The notes beneath the pieces were generated by a model that saw only the letters and a program-made list of their open reading frames with translations, made no database searches and was not told the DNA's origin. The translations under genes and the position numbers were made by a program. From JAJISG01 sp964347325 (GTDB taxonomy: Archaea; Thermoplasmatota; Thermoplasmata; RBG-16-68-12; JAJISG01), in NCBI GenBank assembly GCA_964347325.1, contig CAYFYA010000001.1:62001-126000 (forward strand): DNA of 64,000 nt, in the 5' to 3' direction. Numbering within the stretch: position 1 is the first letter of the stretch; every line of letters begins with the position of its first letter. This document shows positions 35,565 through 44,707 of the stretch, one piece after another.

Positions 35565-36696
35565 TGTCGTGGTCGTCGGGGCCGGTATTGCGGGCTCAGC
35601 CCTCGCCTACTACCTCTCCTCCGGGGGTGCTCAGGTCACAATCCTCGACAGGGCTTTTCCGGGTCAAGGGGCTACCGGGAGGTCCGCGGGCCTCTTGACA
35701 GTGCAGCTCTGGAATGAACTCGACGTATCCCTCGCTCGCGCCGCGCAGGATATATCATCGGAACTTCTTGGCGAAGGGAGGGGAGGCTTCGAGAGGGTAG
35801 GCTTCCTCAGGGTGACTCGACAGGAGGCGGATGTTCCGGCCATGAGGGAGAACTTGGAGACCTACAAAACACGCGGGATAGATGTGGAACTGCTCCAGGG
35901 TGAGGAGCTTGCTGACCACTTTCCCCTGCTAGCCACCGAGGGCCTTGCAGCTGGTCTGTACACCCCGGATGACGGGTTTGTGGATCCCCACGATCTGGCC
36001 TCCGTCTTCATCAATGAATCGAGGGAAGAGGGGGCAGTTGTGAGGTCAGAGACTCGTGTGGACGCGGTTCACCCGACGAGTGGCGGCGTAGCACTGGAGA
36101 CCAGCGGAGGGCCCTTGAACGCCGACCTCGTTGTCGTCGCGGCCGGTGCCTGGAGCGCCGCGCTACTCAGACGGAGTGGGATTCATGCACATCTGAAGTC
36201 CTACCGGACCCAGGCCCTGGTGACGGCCCCCCTGGAGAGCGCGCCATCGCTTCCGATGCTGCACGAGTTGCCAGAGGGGTTCTACTTCAGACCCGACCAG
36301 GCGGGGCTGCTGCTCGGAGATGGCACAGAGGAACGGGAGGTGGACCCATCGGGCTACAACACCCAGGCGGACTTTGAACTGTACTCCGAAATCGCGAGGT
36401 GGATTTCCCGGAGAGTACCATCCCTGTCAACCGTCGGCTTCGCTCGCGGCTGGGCGGGCCTCTGCGTTGGTACGCCAGATCGTCTTCCGCTCGTAGGGCG
36501 TGTCGGTGAGGGGGAGGGGCTGTACCTGTTTGCTGGTTTCAACGGAATGGGAATCATGAGGGCGCCCGCCCTGGCCGAGGCCCTTGCAGAGGCGCTTCTC
36601 GGGGGTAGTCCATCCCTTGACCTCAGCCCCCTTTCCCCCGATCGATTTGTTGACTTGGAGGACTTCACCATCAGAGAGGGTTTCACCCTTCGATAG
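35554..36696 (+). CDS. FAD-dependent amine/glycine oxidase (DAO family)
   Basis: This 380-aa protein has an N-terminal Rossmann motif VVGAGIAGSALAYYL and the DAO-family C-terminal FAD-contact string FAGFNGMGIMRAPALAE. It resembles glycine/sarcosine/D-amino-acid oxidoreductases. Coupling to an aminotransferase suggests an amino-acid degradation pair. Whether it donates electrons to oxygen or to a membrane acceptor cannot be told. Confidence 0.9.
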   Translation: MTVDVVVVGAGIAGSALAYYLSSGGAQVTILDRAFPGQGATGRSAGLLTVQLWNELDVSLARAAQDISSELLGEGRGGFERVGFLRVTRQEADVPAMRENLETYKTRGIDVELLQGEELADHFPLLATEGLAAGLYTPDDGFVDPHDLASVFINESREEGAVVRSETRVDAVHPTSGGVALETSGGPLNADLVVVAAGAWSAALLRRSGIHAHLKSYRTQALVTAPLESAPSLPMLHELPEGFYFRPDQAGLLLGDGTEEREVDPSGYNTQADFELYSEIARWISRRVPSLSTVGFARGWAGLCVGTPDRLPLVGRVGEGEGLYLFAGFNGMGIMRAPALAEALAEALLGGSPSLDLSPLSPDRFVDLEDFTIREGFTLR

Positions 36697-36907
36697 TGCC
36701 ACTGTACTGGCGGAGCCAGTGTCGACAGGGGTTGACTCTTCTGGTTACCATGGCCAAGTTAGGTTTCCATCGCGGGCCAGTGTAGGCGACCTCGATTCCT
36801 TCGATGCCCGCCTCCAGAAACATCTGTCGGGCCTCGTCCTCGTCGTAGAAGAGCATCATGTTGTCTGCGAGGAAGCGGTAGACCCGTGCGACCCAGGATG
36901 CCCTCAT
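36683..36907 (-). pseudogene. Truncated methyltransferase C-terminus
   Basis: This is a frame of about 74 aa with DEDEARQMFLEAGIEGIEVAYTG-like sequence, typical of the last helix and strands of a class I SAM methyltransferase. The N-terminal Rossmann part is missing. The frame runs into the dtxR promoter region, and no good start is present. It looks like a remnant left after deletion. A small stand-alone protein is less likely. Confidence 0.5.
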
Positions 36908-36951
36908 GAATCTGCTAAAACTTTTATCCCATGCTCCCGTAATCCAGGTGG

Positions 36952-37398
36952 ATGGCTCCGCCCTTCGACACAACGGAGAGCGAGGAGATGTGCCTCAAGT
37001 ACATCTGGCTCCTTCAGAACGAGGACGGTGGGCCAGCGAAGACTGGCCGGCTGTCGGAGTACTTGAAGATCGTGCCATCCAGCGTGACTGAGATGCTGGA
37101 GAAGCTCCAGAAGCGGGACCTAGTGACGCACACCAAGTACCAAGGCGCCTCGCTGACATCCGAGGGGGAGAAGATTGCAGTGGGCATCCTGAAACGCCAC
37201 TGCGCCATGGAATGGTTCCTGGTTCAGGTGCTGGAGGTCCCGGAGGGGAAGTTCCACGATGAGGCGTGCAAGATAGAGCACGTCCTCACCGAGAGCACGG
37301 CCGAGAAGCTGCGGTCCATGACGGACCAGCCGGATGCCTGCCCCGCCTGCTACGACCTCAACCAGCTCCACTGCCGTCACCTGATCGCGCGGGCCTAG
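36952..37398 (+). CDS. DtxR/SirR-family metal-dependent repressor
   Basis: This 148-aa protein has an N-terminal winged helix (SEYLKIVPSSVTEMLEKLQK) and a metal/dimer domain with RHCAMEWFL and HDEACKIEH. The latter spacing (His-x3-Cys-x2-Glu-His) matches the iron-type DtxR site with Cys102. C-terminal cysteines CPACYDLNQLHC add a possible extra metal site. TATA TTTTAT lies 27 nt upstream of the ATG. An FTR1 iron permease follows, with a palindrome between, so iron control is the likely role. Confidence 0.93.
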   Translation: MAPPFDTTESEEMCLKYIWLLQNEDGGPAKTGRLSEYLKIVPSSVTEMLEKLQKRDLVTHTKYQGASLTSEGEKIAVGILKRHCAMEWFLVQVLEVPEGKFHDEACKIEHVLTESTAEKLRSMTDQPDACPACYDLNQLHCRHLIARA

Positions 37399-37421
37399 TC
37401 CCTTGCCCGCGTGGCCCATGT

Positions 37422-37441
37422 GATTTCGGTTATCCGAAATC
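37422..37441. promoter_or_regulatory. 20-bp palindrome, candidate DtxR-type operator
   Basis: GATTTCGG-TTAT-CCGAAATC is a perfect 8-bp inverted repeat around a 4-nt centre. It lies 23 nt after the dtxR-like stop and upstream of the FTR1 TATA-like TTTATG (37475-37480) and ATG (37508). A related half-site GCCGAAAG lies at 37483-37490. It could also act as a weak terminator for dtxR, but no T-run follows. Confidence 0.6.
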
Positions 37442-37507
37442 CCTTTAAACCACCTCTCTCCTAGAGACCAGAGATTTATGTAAGCCGAAAGATTGGGGGC
37501 CGTCGGT

Positions 37508-38419
37508 ATGGTTGTCGCGCAATACCTTCTGACGTTTCGCGAGGTCTTGGAGGCTGCCCTGTTAACGGCAATCATTCTCTCCTATCTAGTCATGACGGGG
37601 CGCGCCTCCATGAAGCGATACGCCTGGTATGGCGTGGCCGCCGCCATCGCCCTCAGCGCAGTCCTAGGAGTAGCCGTGTGGTTCCTCTTCGGCAGCCTCG
37701 CCGAGGCTGAGAAGGTCCTCTTCGAGGGTCTTGCCGCCCTCATCGCCGTGGCCGTCCTTACCTCGATGATCTATTGGATGGCCGTGAAAGCACGGACGAT
37801 TAAGACCAAGATAGAGAGCCGTGTGGAGGAGGCGGCAACCGCCGGTGCCATCCTTGGGCTGGCCACCCTGACCTTTGTACTGGTATTCCGGGAGGGCCTC
37901 GAGACCATACTCTTCCTAACGCCCTTCATGGTCCAGGACCTCCCCATGACGCTCCTGGGAGCCTTCCTCGGCATTGCTGCCGGTCTTCTCCTGGCCTATG
38001 GCGTCTTCAGCTTCGGAGTCCGTCTGGATCTCCGGAAGTTCTTCTACTTCACCAGTATCCTCCTCATTCTCCTTGCGGGAGGCCTGCTGGGGTACGCCAT
38101 CCACGAGTTGATTGAGTACGGCGTCTTGCAGGGGGTAGATTTCGGTTTCTGGGGACAGGCGGCCTACGTCCTCCCTATCGCTAGTGAGAGTCTGTTCCAT
38201 CACAAGAACGTTATCGGCTCGATCTTCGCCGTGATGTTCGGGTACACGGTCAATCCGGAGTGGGCCCGCCTCGTTGCCCACGTCTCCTACCTGGCCGTCG
38301 CACTGCCCCTGGCCATCACGATCTACCGCCGACCCGCAGCCGTTGCGGCATGGTCGGCGAAAATCAAGTCCCTCCTACGCTCGCCGTCACTCAGTGATCA
38401 GACGCCTCACGAAGATTGA
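37508..38419 (+). CDS. FTR1-family iron permease
   Basis: This 303-aa polytopic membrane protein has about seven hydrophobic segments and the two FTR1 motifs REVLEA (near the N-terminus) and REGLET (central), whose Glu residues bind iron in transport. A TTTATG box lies 29 nt upstream of the ATG at 37508; TTG at 37493 would add five residues. It is probably regulated by the adjacent DtxR-family protein through the palindrome upstream. Confidence 0.93.
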   Translation: MVVAQYLLTFREVLEAALLTAIILSYLVMTGRASMKRYAWYGVAAAIALSAVLGVAVWFLFGSLAEAEKVLFEGLAALIAVAVLTSMIYWMAVKARTIKTKIESRVEEAATAGAILGLATLTFVLVFREGLETILFLTPFMVQDLPMTLLGAFLGIAAGLLLAYGVFSFGVRLDLRKFFYFTSILLILLAGGLLGYAIHELIEYGVLQGVDFGFWGQAAYVLPIASESLFHHKNVIGSIFAVMFGYTVNPEWARLVAHVSYLAVALPLAITIYRRPAAVAAWSAKIKSLLRSPSLSDQTPHED

Positions 38420-38448
38420 CCCCGCCTGTCGGGTCTGTTGGGATCTGA

Positions 38449-38925
38449 CTAGGGACTCAAGTACTCGGGCTCCGTCAGGGCGCCCTCCAGCTTCAGCAGC
38501 CTGATCTTCCACTCGATGCCTGAGCCAAACCCTCCCAGGTCGCCACGGCTTCCGACGACCCTGTGGCAAGGGATCACGATGAAGGACCTGTTCTTGTCCA
38601 AGGTGTAGGCCACGGCCTTGTATGCCCTGGGCTTGCCGATCTCCTCGGCGATCTCTCTGTAGCTTTTCACTTCCCCGTAGGGAATCCTGCGGGCGGCCTG
38701 CAGGACCCTGACCTCGAAGGGAGTGTATCCAGAGAGGTCCACGCTGTATCTCGAGAAGTCCACCTCCTCCCCATGGAAGTAGCGCTGTAGGTCCCTGGCC
38801 AGCTCGGTTTCCGCTTTCTCGCCGGGATGATCTCGGTCGTTTGTGAGGACGATCCCCCTAGCCTGACGGCCCTCCTCACACACGTCCACCCTGCCGAAGT
38901 CCGTCCTGAGGGACGTGACCCTCAT
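38449..38925 (-). CDS. ogt: Methylated-DNA-protein-cysteine methyltransferase
   Basis: This 158-aa DNA-repair protein removes alkyl groups from O6-alkylguanine onto its own Cys. The active-site string IVIPCHRVVGSRGDLGGF and the helix-turn-helix region YGEVKSYREIA are intact. Length fits archaeal Ogt. Confidence 0.95.
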   Translation of the reverse strand: MRVTSLRTDFGRVDVCEEGRQARGIVLTNDRDHPGEKAETELARDLQRYFHGEEVDFSRYSVDLSGYTPFEVRVLQAARRIPYGEVKSYREIAEEIGKPRAYKAVAYTLDKNRSFIVIPCHRVVGSRGDLGGFGSGIEWKIRLLKLEGALTEPEYLSP

Positions 38926-38951
38926 CGCGTCAAGGAGGGTCTTCTACCATA

Positions 38952-41081
38952 TCATGCTGACGAGCGGCTCGCGTCCTCAGGGCTGGTCAGGATCGTCCTC
39001 GCGTCTACGACCTTGCACCCCTTTCCCTTCTCGAAGACGAGGAAGGGGTTGATGTCCACCTCTCCGATCTCATGGAAGTCCTCCACCATCTGCGAGAGGC
39101 GTTGCAGGTACTCAGCCAGAGAGGCTACGTCTGATGGCGGTTCTCCCCTCACGCCCTCGAGGATCGGGTAGCTTCGGACGCTTTCAATCATCCTCATGGC
39201 GTCCACGTCCGTCATAGGAGTCAATCGGAAGACCACGTCCTTCAGGAACTCCACGTAGATACCTCCAAGTCCGAAGACGATCATGGGGCCGAACTTCGGG
39301 TCCAGGCTCACTCCCATGATGGTCTCCTTCCCGCCGCGGGCAAACTCTTGGACCATGAACTCCTCCGCCTCGAAACCTTTGGAGGAGAGGCGCTTAGTTA
39401 TCTTCGCGAAGTGCTCCCTTAATTCATCGGGCGTCCTGATATCCAGGGCTACCGCCCCGTACTCCGTCTTGTGGACGATCTCAGGATGGACGGCCTTGAG
39501 CGCCACAGGATATCCGATTTCCTCGGCATGCGCTAGGGCCCCTTCCAGGTCCTGAGCCATCCGAGTCGCCACCACGTCAAAGCCGTAGGCCTGCAGCAGC
39601 TCCAGAGTCTCCAATTCGTGGAGCCGGGTCCGTCCCTGTCGTCTCACCGCGGAGATGATCCCTTCCGCCTCCTCACGGTCCACGTCAAAGACTCGAAACT
39701 CACCCTCCTCCCGGGCCAGGTACTCCTTATAGGTGGCCATGGCAGCTAGGGACCTGGCGGCGTTCTCCGGAAACAGATAGGAGGGTATCCCGTGGCCCGT
39801 AAGCTCCATGAAGGCGGGAGATTCCTTCGCTCGGGATACGAACGAGCTCAGTATCGGCTTATCGTATTCCTGAGCGACCTCCCATATCGCCCTCGCAATC
39901 TCCACATCGTCCGTGACAATAGGTGGGACGGTGATCACCACAAGGGCGTCAACGTTCTCGTCCTTCAGAGCCGCCTCCATGGCGATTTTATAGCGGGCCC
40001 CATCGGCGTCGGCAATCAGATCGATGGGGTTCTGGGTGCTGGCCTCCTCCGGAAGCTTGCCCTCGAGGTAGGCGATGGTCTTCGGACTTAGCCGGGCCAT
40101 CTCCATGCCGTAGCTTACCAGAGCGTCCGTGGCCATGATTCCAGGTCCTCCGGCGTTGGTTACGATGGCCACCCGCCTTCCTGCCGGGAGAGGTTGCTGA
40201 GAGAAGGCCATTCCGATGTCGAAGAGCTCCTGGATGGAACCCGCCCGGAGGACGCCGCACTGTTCGAAGAGGGCCTGGGCGCCTACATCTGGACCCGCCA
40301 TGGCCCCCGTGTGACTTACCGCGGCCCGCCTCCCGGCCTCCGTTCTCCCCGATTTGAGGGCGATTATTGGTTTTTTCCTCGTGACCCGTCTGGCGATTCT
40401 GACGAAGTTCCTGGGATCCCCGAAACTCTCGATGTACAGCAGTATGAGGTCCGTTTCCGGGTCCCTTTCCAGATACTCGATGATTTCGTTGCCGGAGACA
40501 TCTACGGCGTTCCCCAGGCTTGCGAACTTCGACATCCCCACGGCCACGTTCCTGGCGTGTTCCAGGATGGCGACGCCCAGGGCTCCGCTCTGGGTCAGGA
40601 AGGCGATATTGCCCTTCAGCGGCGGAATGGGCGAGAAGGTGCTGTCCATCTGGACGTCGTCGTGGGTGTTGATGACCCCCATGCAGTTGGGTCCGATCAT
40701 CGTCATGTCGTACGACTTGAGCAGGGCGTGAAGCTGCCTCTCCCGCTCGGTCCCCGCGGCCCCCACCTCGCTGAAGCCAGCGGTAATGACCACCAGCCCT
40801 TTGACGCCCTTCTGGCCGCACTCCTCCACGACTCTCAGGACGTGGGCGGCGGGGACTACGATGATGGCCATGTCCACGTCGTCGGGGACGTCTAGCACTG
40901 AGGGATAGGCCTTGATGGAGTGGACGGAGGATGCCTTCGGATTGATGGGATAGACGCGGCCCGTGAAGCCAAAGGTGAGGAGGTTGTCCAGGACCTCTGA
41001 GCTGACCTTGCGCCTGCTCCGGGACGCGCCGACGACGGCGATGGACTCTGGAGAGAAGATGTAGTCCAGCCTCTCTCTCAT
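38952..41081 (-). CDS. acd: ADP-forming acyl-CoA (acetyl-CoA) synthetase
   Basis: This 709-aa fused alpha-beta NDP-forming synthetase makes ATP from acetyl- or acyl-CoA in archaeal fermentation. Domains in order are CoA-binding Rossmann (VVGASRSR), ligase domain with the phospho-His SHTGAMAG, then ATP-grasp (about 480-700) with GYPVALKAVHPEIVHKTE. Chain-length preference is unknown. It is divergent from acuC. Confidence 0.94.
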   Translation of the reverse strand: MRERLDYIFSPESIAVVGASRSRRKVSSEVLDNLLTFGFTGRVYPINPKASSVHSIKAYPSVLDVPDDVDMAIIVVPAAHVLRVVEECGQKGVKGLVVITAGFSEVGAAGTERERQLHALLKSYDMTMIGPNCMGVINTHDDVQMDSTFSPIPPLKGNIAFLTQSGALGVAILEHARNVAVGMSKFASLGNAVDVSGNEIIEYLERDPETDLILLYIESFGDPRNFVRIARRVTRKKPIIALKSGRTEAGRRAAVSHTGAMAGPDVGAQALFEQCGVLRAGSIQELFDIGMAFSQQPLPAGRRVAIVTNAGGPGIMATDALVSYGMEMARLSPKTIAYLEGKLPEEASTQNPIDLIADADGARYKIAMEAALKDENVDALVVITVPPIVTDDVEIARAIWEVAQEYDKPILSSFVSRAKESPAFMELTGHGIPSYLFPENAARSLAAMATYKEYLAREEGEFRVFDVDREEAEGIISAVRRQGRTRLHELETLELLQAYGFDVVATRMAQDLEGALAHAEEIGYPVALKAVHPEIVHKTEYGAVALDIRTPDELREHFAKITKRLSSKGFEAEEFMVQEFARGGKETIMGVSLDPKFGPMIVFGLGGIYVEFLKDVVFRLTPMTDVDAMRMIESVRSYPILEGVRGEPPSDVASLAEYLQRLSQMVEDFHEIGEVDINPFLVFEKGKGCKVVDARTILTSPEDASRSSA

Positions 41082-41201
41082 GGCTGTTTCCTAAGAGCGA
41101 GGGGCATATAGACTAAGCGGTACCTGTCTGTGTCTCCATCAGGATTATAATGGCTTCCCGTGGTCTGGTGAAATCGGGAGTTCCCAGGGAGGTCTCTGGG
41201 C

Positions 41202-42350
41202 ATGAGCGGTTCCAGCCTGTTGGTCTATGATGAGGGGTACCTGGACTACGACTTCGGCGGGGCCCACTCCATGCGGCAGGAGAGGATCAAGCTGGCCAGG
41301 GAGCTGATAGCCGCCCTTGGGATTCTCGACATGCCCGCGGTGAAGGAGATGGCAGCAGTCACGGCCGACGAGGAGATTCGATTCATCCACTCGGAGGAGT
41401 ACATCGAGGCCGTGAAGGAGGCCGGTAGGGATGGTGGTGGCAGCTGGCGATATATGAAGTACGGCCTGGGCACTCTAGACAACCCGATCTTCCGGAACAT
41501 GTACGAAGCCTCGGCCCTCCATGTAGGCGGGTCCCTGAACGCGCTGAGAACCGTGCTAGATGGGGAGGCGTCCCACTCCTTCAACCTCGGCGGGGGATTT
41601 CATCACGCCCTCCGGTCCCGCGCCTCCGGCTTCTGCATCTTCAACGATCCCGCCATCGTTATTGGTGCGCTCCTGCGGGAGGGGCTGAGACGTATCCTCT
41701 ACATCGACGTCGACTGCCATCACGGCGACGGCGTCCAGGCGGCCTTCTATACGGAGCCGAAGGTGATGACCATCTCCCTGCATGAGGACGGCAGGTACCT
41801 CTTCCCTGGGACAGGATTCGTCCGCGAACTAGGGGAAGGAGAGGGGGAGGGATACAGCGTCAACGTCCCCCTCCCGCCGTACACGCAGGACAGCCCCTAC
41901 CTCCACGCCTTTTCAGAGCTGGTTCCACCTCTGGCCGAGGCCTTCAAACCAGAGTTCGTGGTGACCCAGTTTGGCGTGGACACCCACTACCTCGACCCCT
42001 TGACCCATCTGAACCTGACCACAGCCGCCCACCTCCAGATCGCGTCGGAGATCCACGACCTCACCCACAGGCTGTGCGCTGGAAGGTGGACCTCCATGGG
42101 TGGTGGAGGCTACGACCCCGCTGCCGTTGCCCGGTCGTGGACCCTCATGTTCGGCGCCATGGCGGGCTGGGAGGTGGAGGACAGGATACCAGCGGATTGG
42201 CCTCCGATCTACGAGCGGATTATGGGGAGATCCACGAGGGCCGACACACTCCTGGATCCCTCTCCGCCCTCCAAGCCTGGCATCCAGAGGGAGGTAGAGA
42301 GAGTCGTGGATGAAGTGAAGGAGGCTCTCTCTCCCTACCACGACCTCTAG
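41202..42350 (+). CDS. acuC: AcuC-like protein deacetylase
   Basis: This 382-aa arginase/HDAC-fold deacetylase has the zinc-site string YIDVDCHHGDGVQAAFY and a C-terminal Gly-rich MGGGGYDP loop. In Bacillus, AcuC reactivates acetyl-CoA synthetase by removing acetyl groups from its catalytic Lys. Here it lies between acd and the convergent acsA, which makes the same role likely. Confidence 0.93.
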   Translation: MSGSSLLVYDEGYLDYDFGGAHSMRQERIKLARELIAALGILDMPAVKEMAAVTADEEIRFIHSEEYIEAVKEAGRDGGGSWRYMKYGLGTLDNPIFRNMYEASALHVGGSLNALRTVLDGEASHSFNLGGGFHHALRSRASGFCIFNDPAIVIGALLREGLRRILYIDVDCHHGDGVQAAFYTEPKVMTISLHEDGRYLFPGTGFVRELGEGEGEGYSVNVPLPPYTQDSPYLHAFSELVPPLAEAFKPEFVVTQFGVDTHYLDPLTHLNLTTAAHLQIASEIHDLTHRLCAGRWTSMGGGGYDPAAVARSWTLMFGAMAGWEVEDRIPADWPPIYERIMGRSTRADTLLDPSPPSKPGIQREVERVVDEVKEALSPYHDL

Positions 42351-42502
42351 CTTTCCCAGGCCCTACCGACCTGCGCAGGCTTCACAGGATCGACGGGAGC
42401 CACAGTCTAACCGTACACCTCGTTCAACACCTGGGCTAGAGCGGTGTAGACTTTTGACAGGCCGCAGATGATGCCCTCGATAGCATCTCACCATCCCTTC
42501 CA

Positions 42503-44530
42503 TCAGCTCGTACGTCTGCCCTCGATGAGGCGTTCCACGACAGAGGAGTCCGCCAACGTAGTGGTGTCTCCCACGCTCTCCACATCACCGGCCGCGATCT
42601 TCCTCAGAATCCGACGCATGATCTTGCCCGACCGCGTCTTCGGCAGGTCGTCGGTGAACTGAATGGCATCGGGCGTGGCGATGGGGCCTATCGTGCTCCT
42701 CACGACTTGGACCAGGTCCTGCTCCAGCCCATCAGACGGTGAATTGCCCTGCTTCAGCGTGACGTAGCAGTAGATGCCCTGACCCTTCACGTCGTGGGGG
42801 AAGCCCACAACCGCGGCCTCGGCGACTTTCTCGTGGGAGACCAGGGCGCTCTCTATCTCGGCCGTGGCAAGTCGGTGCCCCGAGACGTTGATAACGTCGT
42901 CGATGCGACCCATCAACCAGTAGAAGCCGTCCTCGTCGATTCTGCAGCCGTCGCTGGTGTAGTATTTCCCGGGGAAGACCGAGAAGTAGACACTCTTGAT
43001 GAGCTCGTTTCTCTCGTCACCGTAGACGCCACGGATCATCCCGGGCCAGGGCTTGGTGACGACGAGGGCGCCGCCCTCGTTGACGTCCGCCACCGTCCCG
43101 TCACTCCTGAGGACCTCGGCCTCAATCCCGAAGAATGGCAGCGAGGCCGAGCCCGGCTTGGTTGGGATGGCACCTGGCAGAGGGGTGATGAGAATCCCTC
43201 CCGTCTCCGTCTGCCACCAGGTGTCCACGATGGGGCATCGCTCGTGACCGATGACGCTGTAGTACCACATCCAGGCCTCGGGATTGATGGGCTCGCCTAC
43301 CGTCCCCAGGATGCGGATGCTGGAGAGGTCGTGCTTGTTGGGCCACTCCTCGCCTCGCCTCATGAGAGCTCGGATGGCTGTGGGAGCGGTGTAGAAGACG
43401 GTGACCTTGTAGTCCTCCACGATCTTCCAGAACCGGTCGGGCTCCGGGTAGGTGGGGATCCCCTCGAACATGAGCACCGTGGCGCCGTTGGAGAGCGGGC
43501 CGTAGACGATGTAGGAGTGGCCCGTTATCCAGCCGATATCGGCCGTGCACCAGAAGATGTCGTCGTCCTTCAGGTCGAAGATGAGCTTGGACGTGAGGTG
43601 CACGTAGACCATGTAGCCCCCGGTGGTGTGGAGGACGCCCTTGGGCTTCCCCGTGCTCCCGCTGGTGTACAAGAGGAACAACGGGTCCTCGGAGTCCATC
43701 TCTTCCGCCTCACACTCAGCCGCCACGTCTTCTGCAGCGGTCTCCTCGTGGTACCAGAGGTCTCTCCCCTCCTGGAGGTCGACTTCGATCCCCATCCTCC
43801 TGACGACGAGGACATGTCGCACGTCGGGACACGACTTCAGCGCAACGTCGGCGTTGTCCTTGGAACGGACCGTCTTCCCTCCGCGGGGATAGCCGTCCGC
43901 GGTGATGAGGAAGGTCGAGCCACCGTCGAGGATGCGGTCCCGCAGGGATCCCGGGCTGAAGGCCGAGAAGACGACGGAGTGGATGGCACCGATCCTAGCG
44001 CAAGCTAGGAGGGCGATGGGCAGCTCTGGGATCATAGGCAGGAAGATGGTGACTACGTCCCCGCGCCGCACACCGCGCTTCTTCAGCACATTGGCGAGCC
44101 TGCTGACTTCGTCGTGGAGCTGCCTGTAGGTGAAGCTGCGACGATCCTCTACTTCCTCGCCCTGCCACAGGATGGCAACTTTGTCTCCCTTCCCGCTCTC
44201 CAAGTGCCGGTCGAGGCAGTTGTAGGCCGCGTTGAGCTTCCCGCCGATGTAGTACTGCACGAAGGGGCCTTTGACCTCTCCGATCTTCGAGTAGTCGTAC
44301 TCCAGGACCTTGTCCCACTTCCTGAACCACTCGAGACTCTCATCGGCGATGCGGCCCCAGAAACCGGCGGGATCATCTATTGATTCTCTATACTGCCGCT
44401 TGTACTCTTCCATGCTCTTGACGTGGGCCGACTGGCTCAGCTCTTCCCGGGGTTGAAAGACCCGTCTCTCCCGCATCAACGAGTTGATTTCGGGCTGCAT
44501 CGCTGCCACACGTTCCTCTGGTTGAAGCAC
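42503..44530 (-). CDS. acsA: AMP-forming acetyl-CoA synthetase
   Basis: This 675-aa adenylate-forming enzyme turns acetate, ATP and CoA into acetyl-CoA, AMP and pyrophosphate. Motifs are LLYTSGSTGKPKGVLH, SGHRLATAEIESALV, and the acetylatable lysine in KTRSGKIMRR. The start is GTG at 44530, and ATG at 44500 is an alternative. Convergent with acuC, whose product probably deacetylates that Lys. Confidence 0.96.
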   Translation of the reverse strand: MLQPEERVAAMQPEINSLMRERRVFQPREELSQSAHVKSMEEYKRQYRESIDDPAGFWGRIADESLEWFRKWDKVLEYDYSKIGEVKGPFVQYYIGGKLNAAYNCLDRHLESGKGDKVAILWQGEEVEDRRSFTYRQLHDEVSRLANVLKKRGVRRGDVVTIFLPMIPELPIALLACARIGAIHSVVFSAFSPGSLRDRILDGGSTFLITADGYPRGGKTVRSKDNADVALKSCPDVRHVLVVRRMGIEVDLQEGRDLWYHEETAAEDVAAECEAEEMDSEDPLFLLYTSGSTGKPKGVLHTTGGYMVYVHLTSKLIFDLKDDDIFWCTADIGWITGHSYIVYGPLSNGATVLMFEGIPTYPEPDRFWKIVEDYKVTVFYTAPTAIRALMRRGEEWPNKHDLSSIRILGTVGEPINPEAWMWYYSVIGHERCPIVDTWWQTETGGILITPLPGAIPTKPGSASLPFFGIEAEVLRSDGTVADVNEGGALVVTKPWPGMIRGVYGDERNELIKSVYFSVFPGKYYTSDGCRIDEDGFYWLMGRIDDVINVSGHRLATAEIESALVSHEKVAEAAVVGFPHDVKGQGIYCYVTLKQGNSPSDGLEQDLVQVVRSTIGPIATPDAIQFTDDLPKTRSGKIMRRILRKIAAGDVESVGDTTTLADSSVVERLIEGRRTS

Positions 44531-44707
44531 AGACCCTGCCCCTATTTCAAGGCGCCTCTAAGCGCGTAAATACATGTAATTTCTGAAAGGAGGTTACAGG
44601 ATATGCGGGACTAACTCCCCGATCTCCGGACTCCCAGGTTGGAGCTCTGGCTGGCTGATAGTCTTCTAGATTTCTTGAGGAAATGAGACTAGTTCCCGTA
44701 CATCAGA

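Noticed and set aside
37422..37441. Palindrome as a rho-independent-type terminator
   Set aside because: No T-run follows, and the position before an iron permease with a neighbouring DtxR-type gene suits an operator better. A dual role is not excluded.
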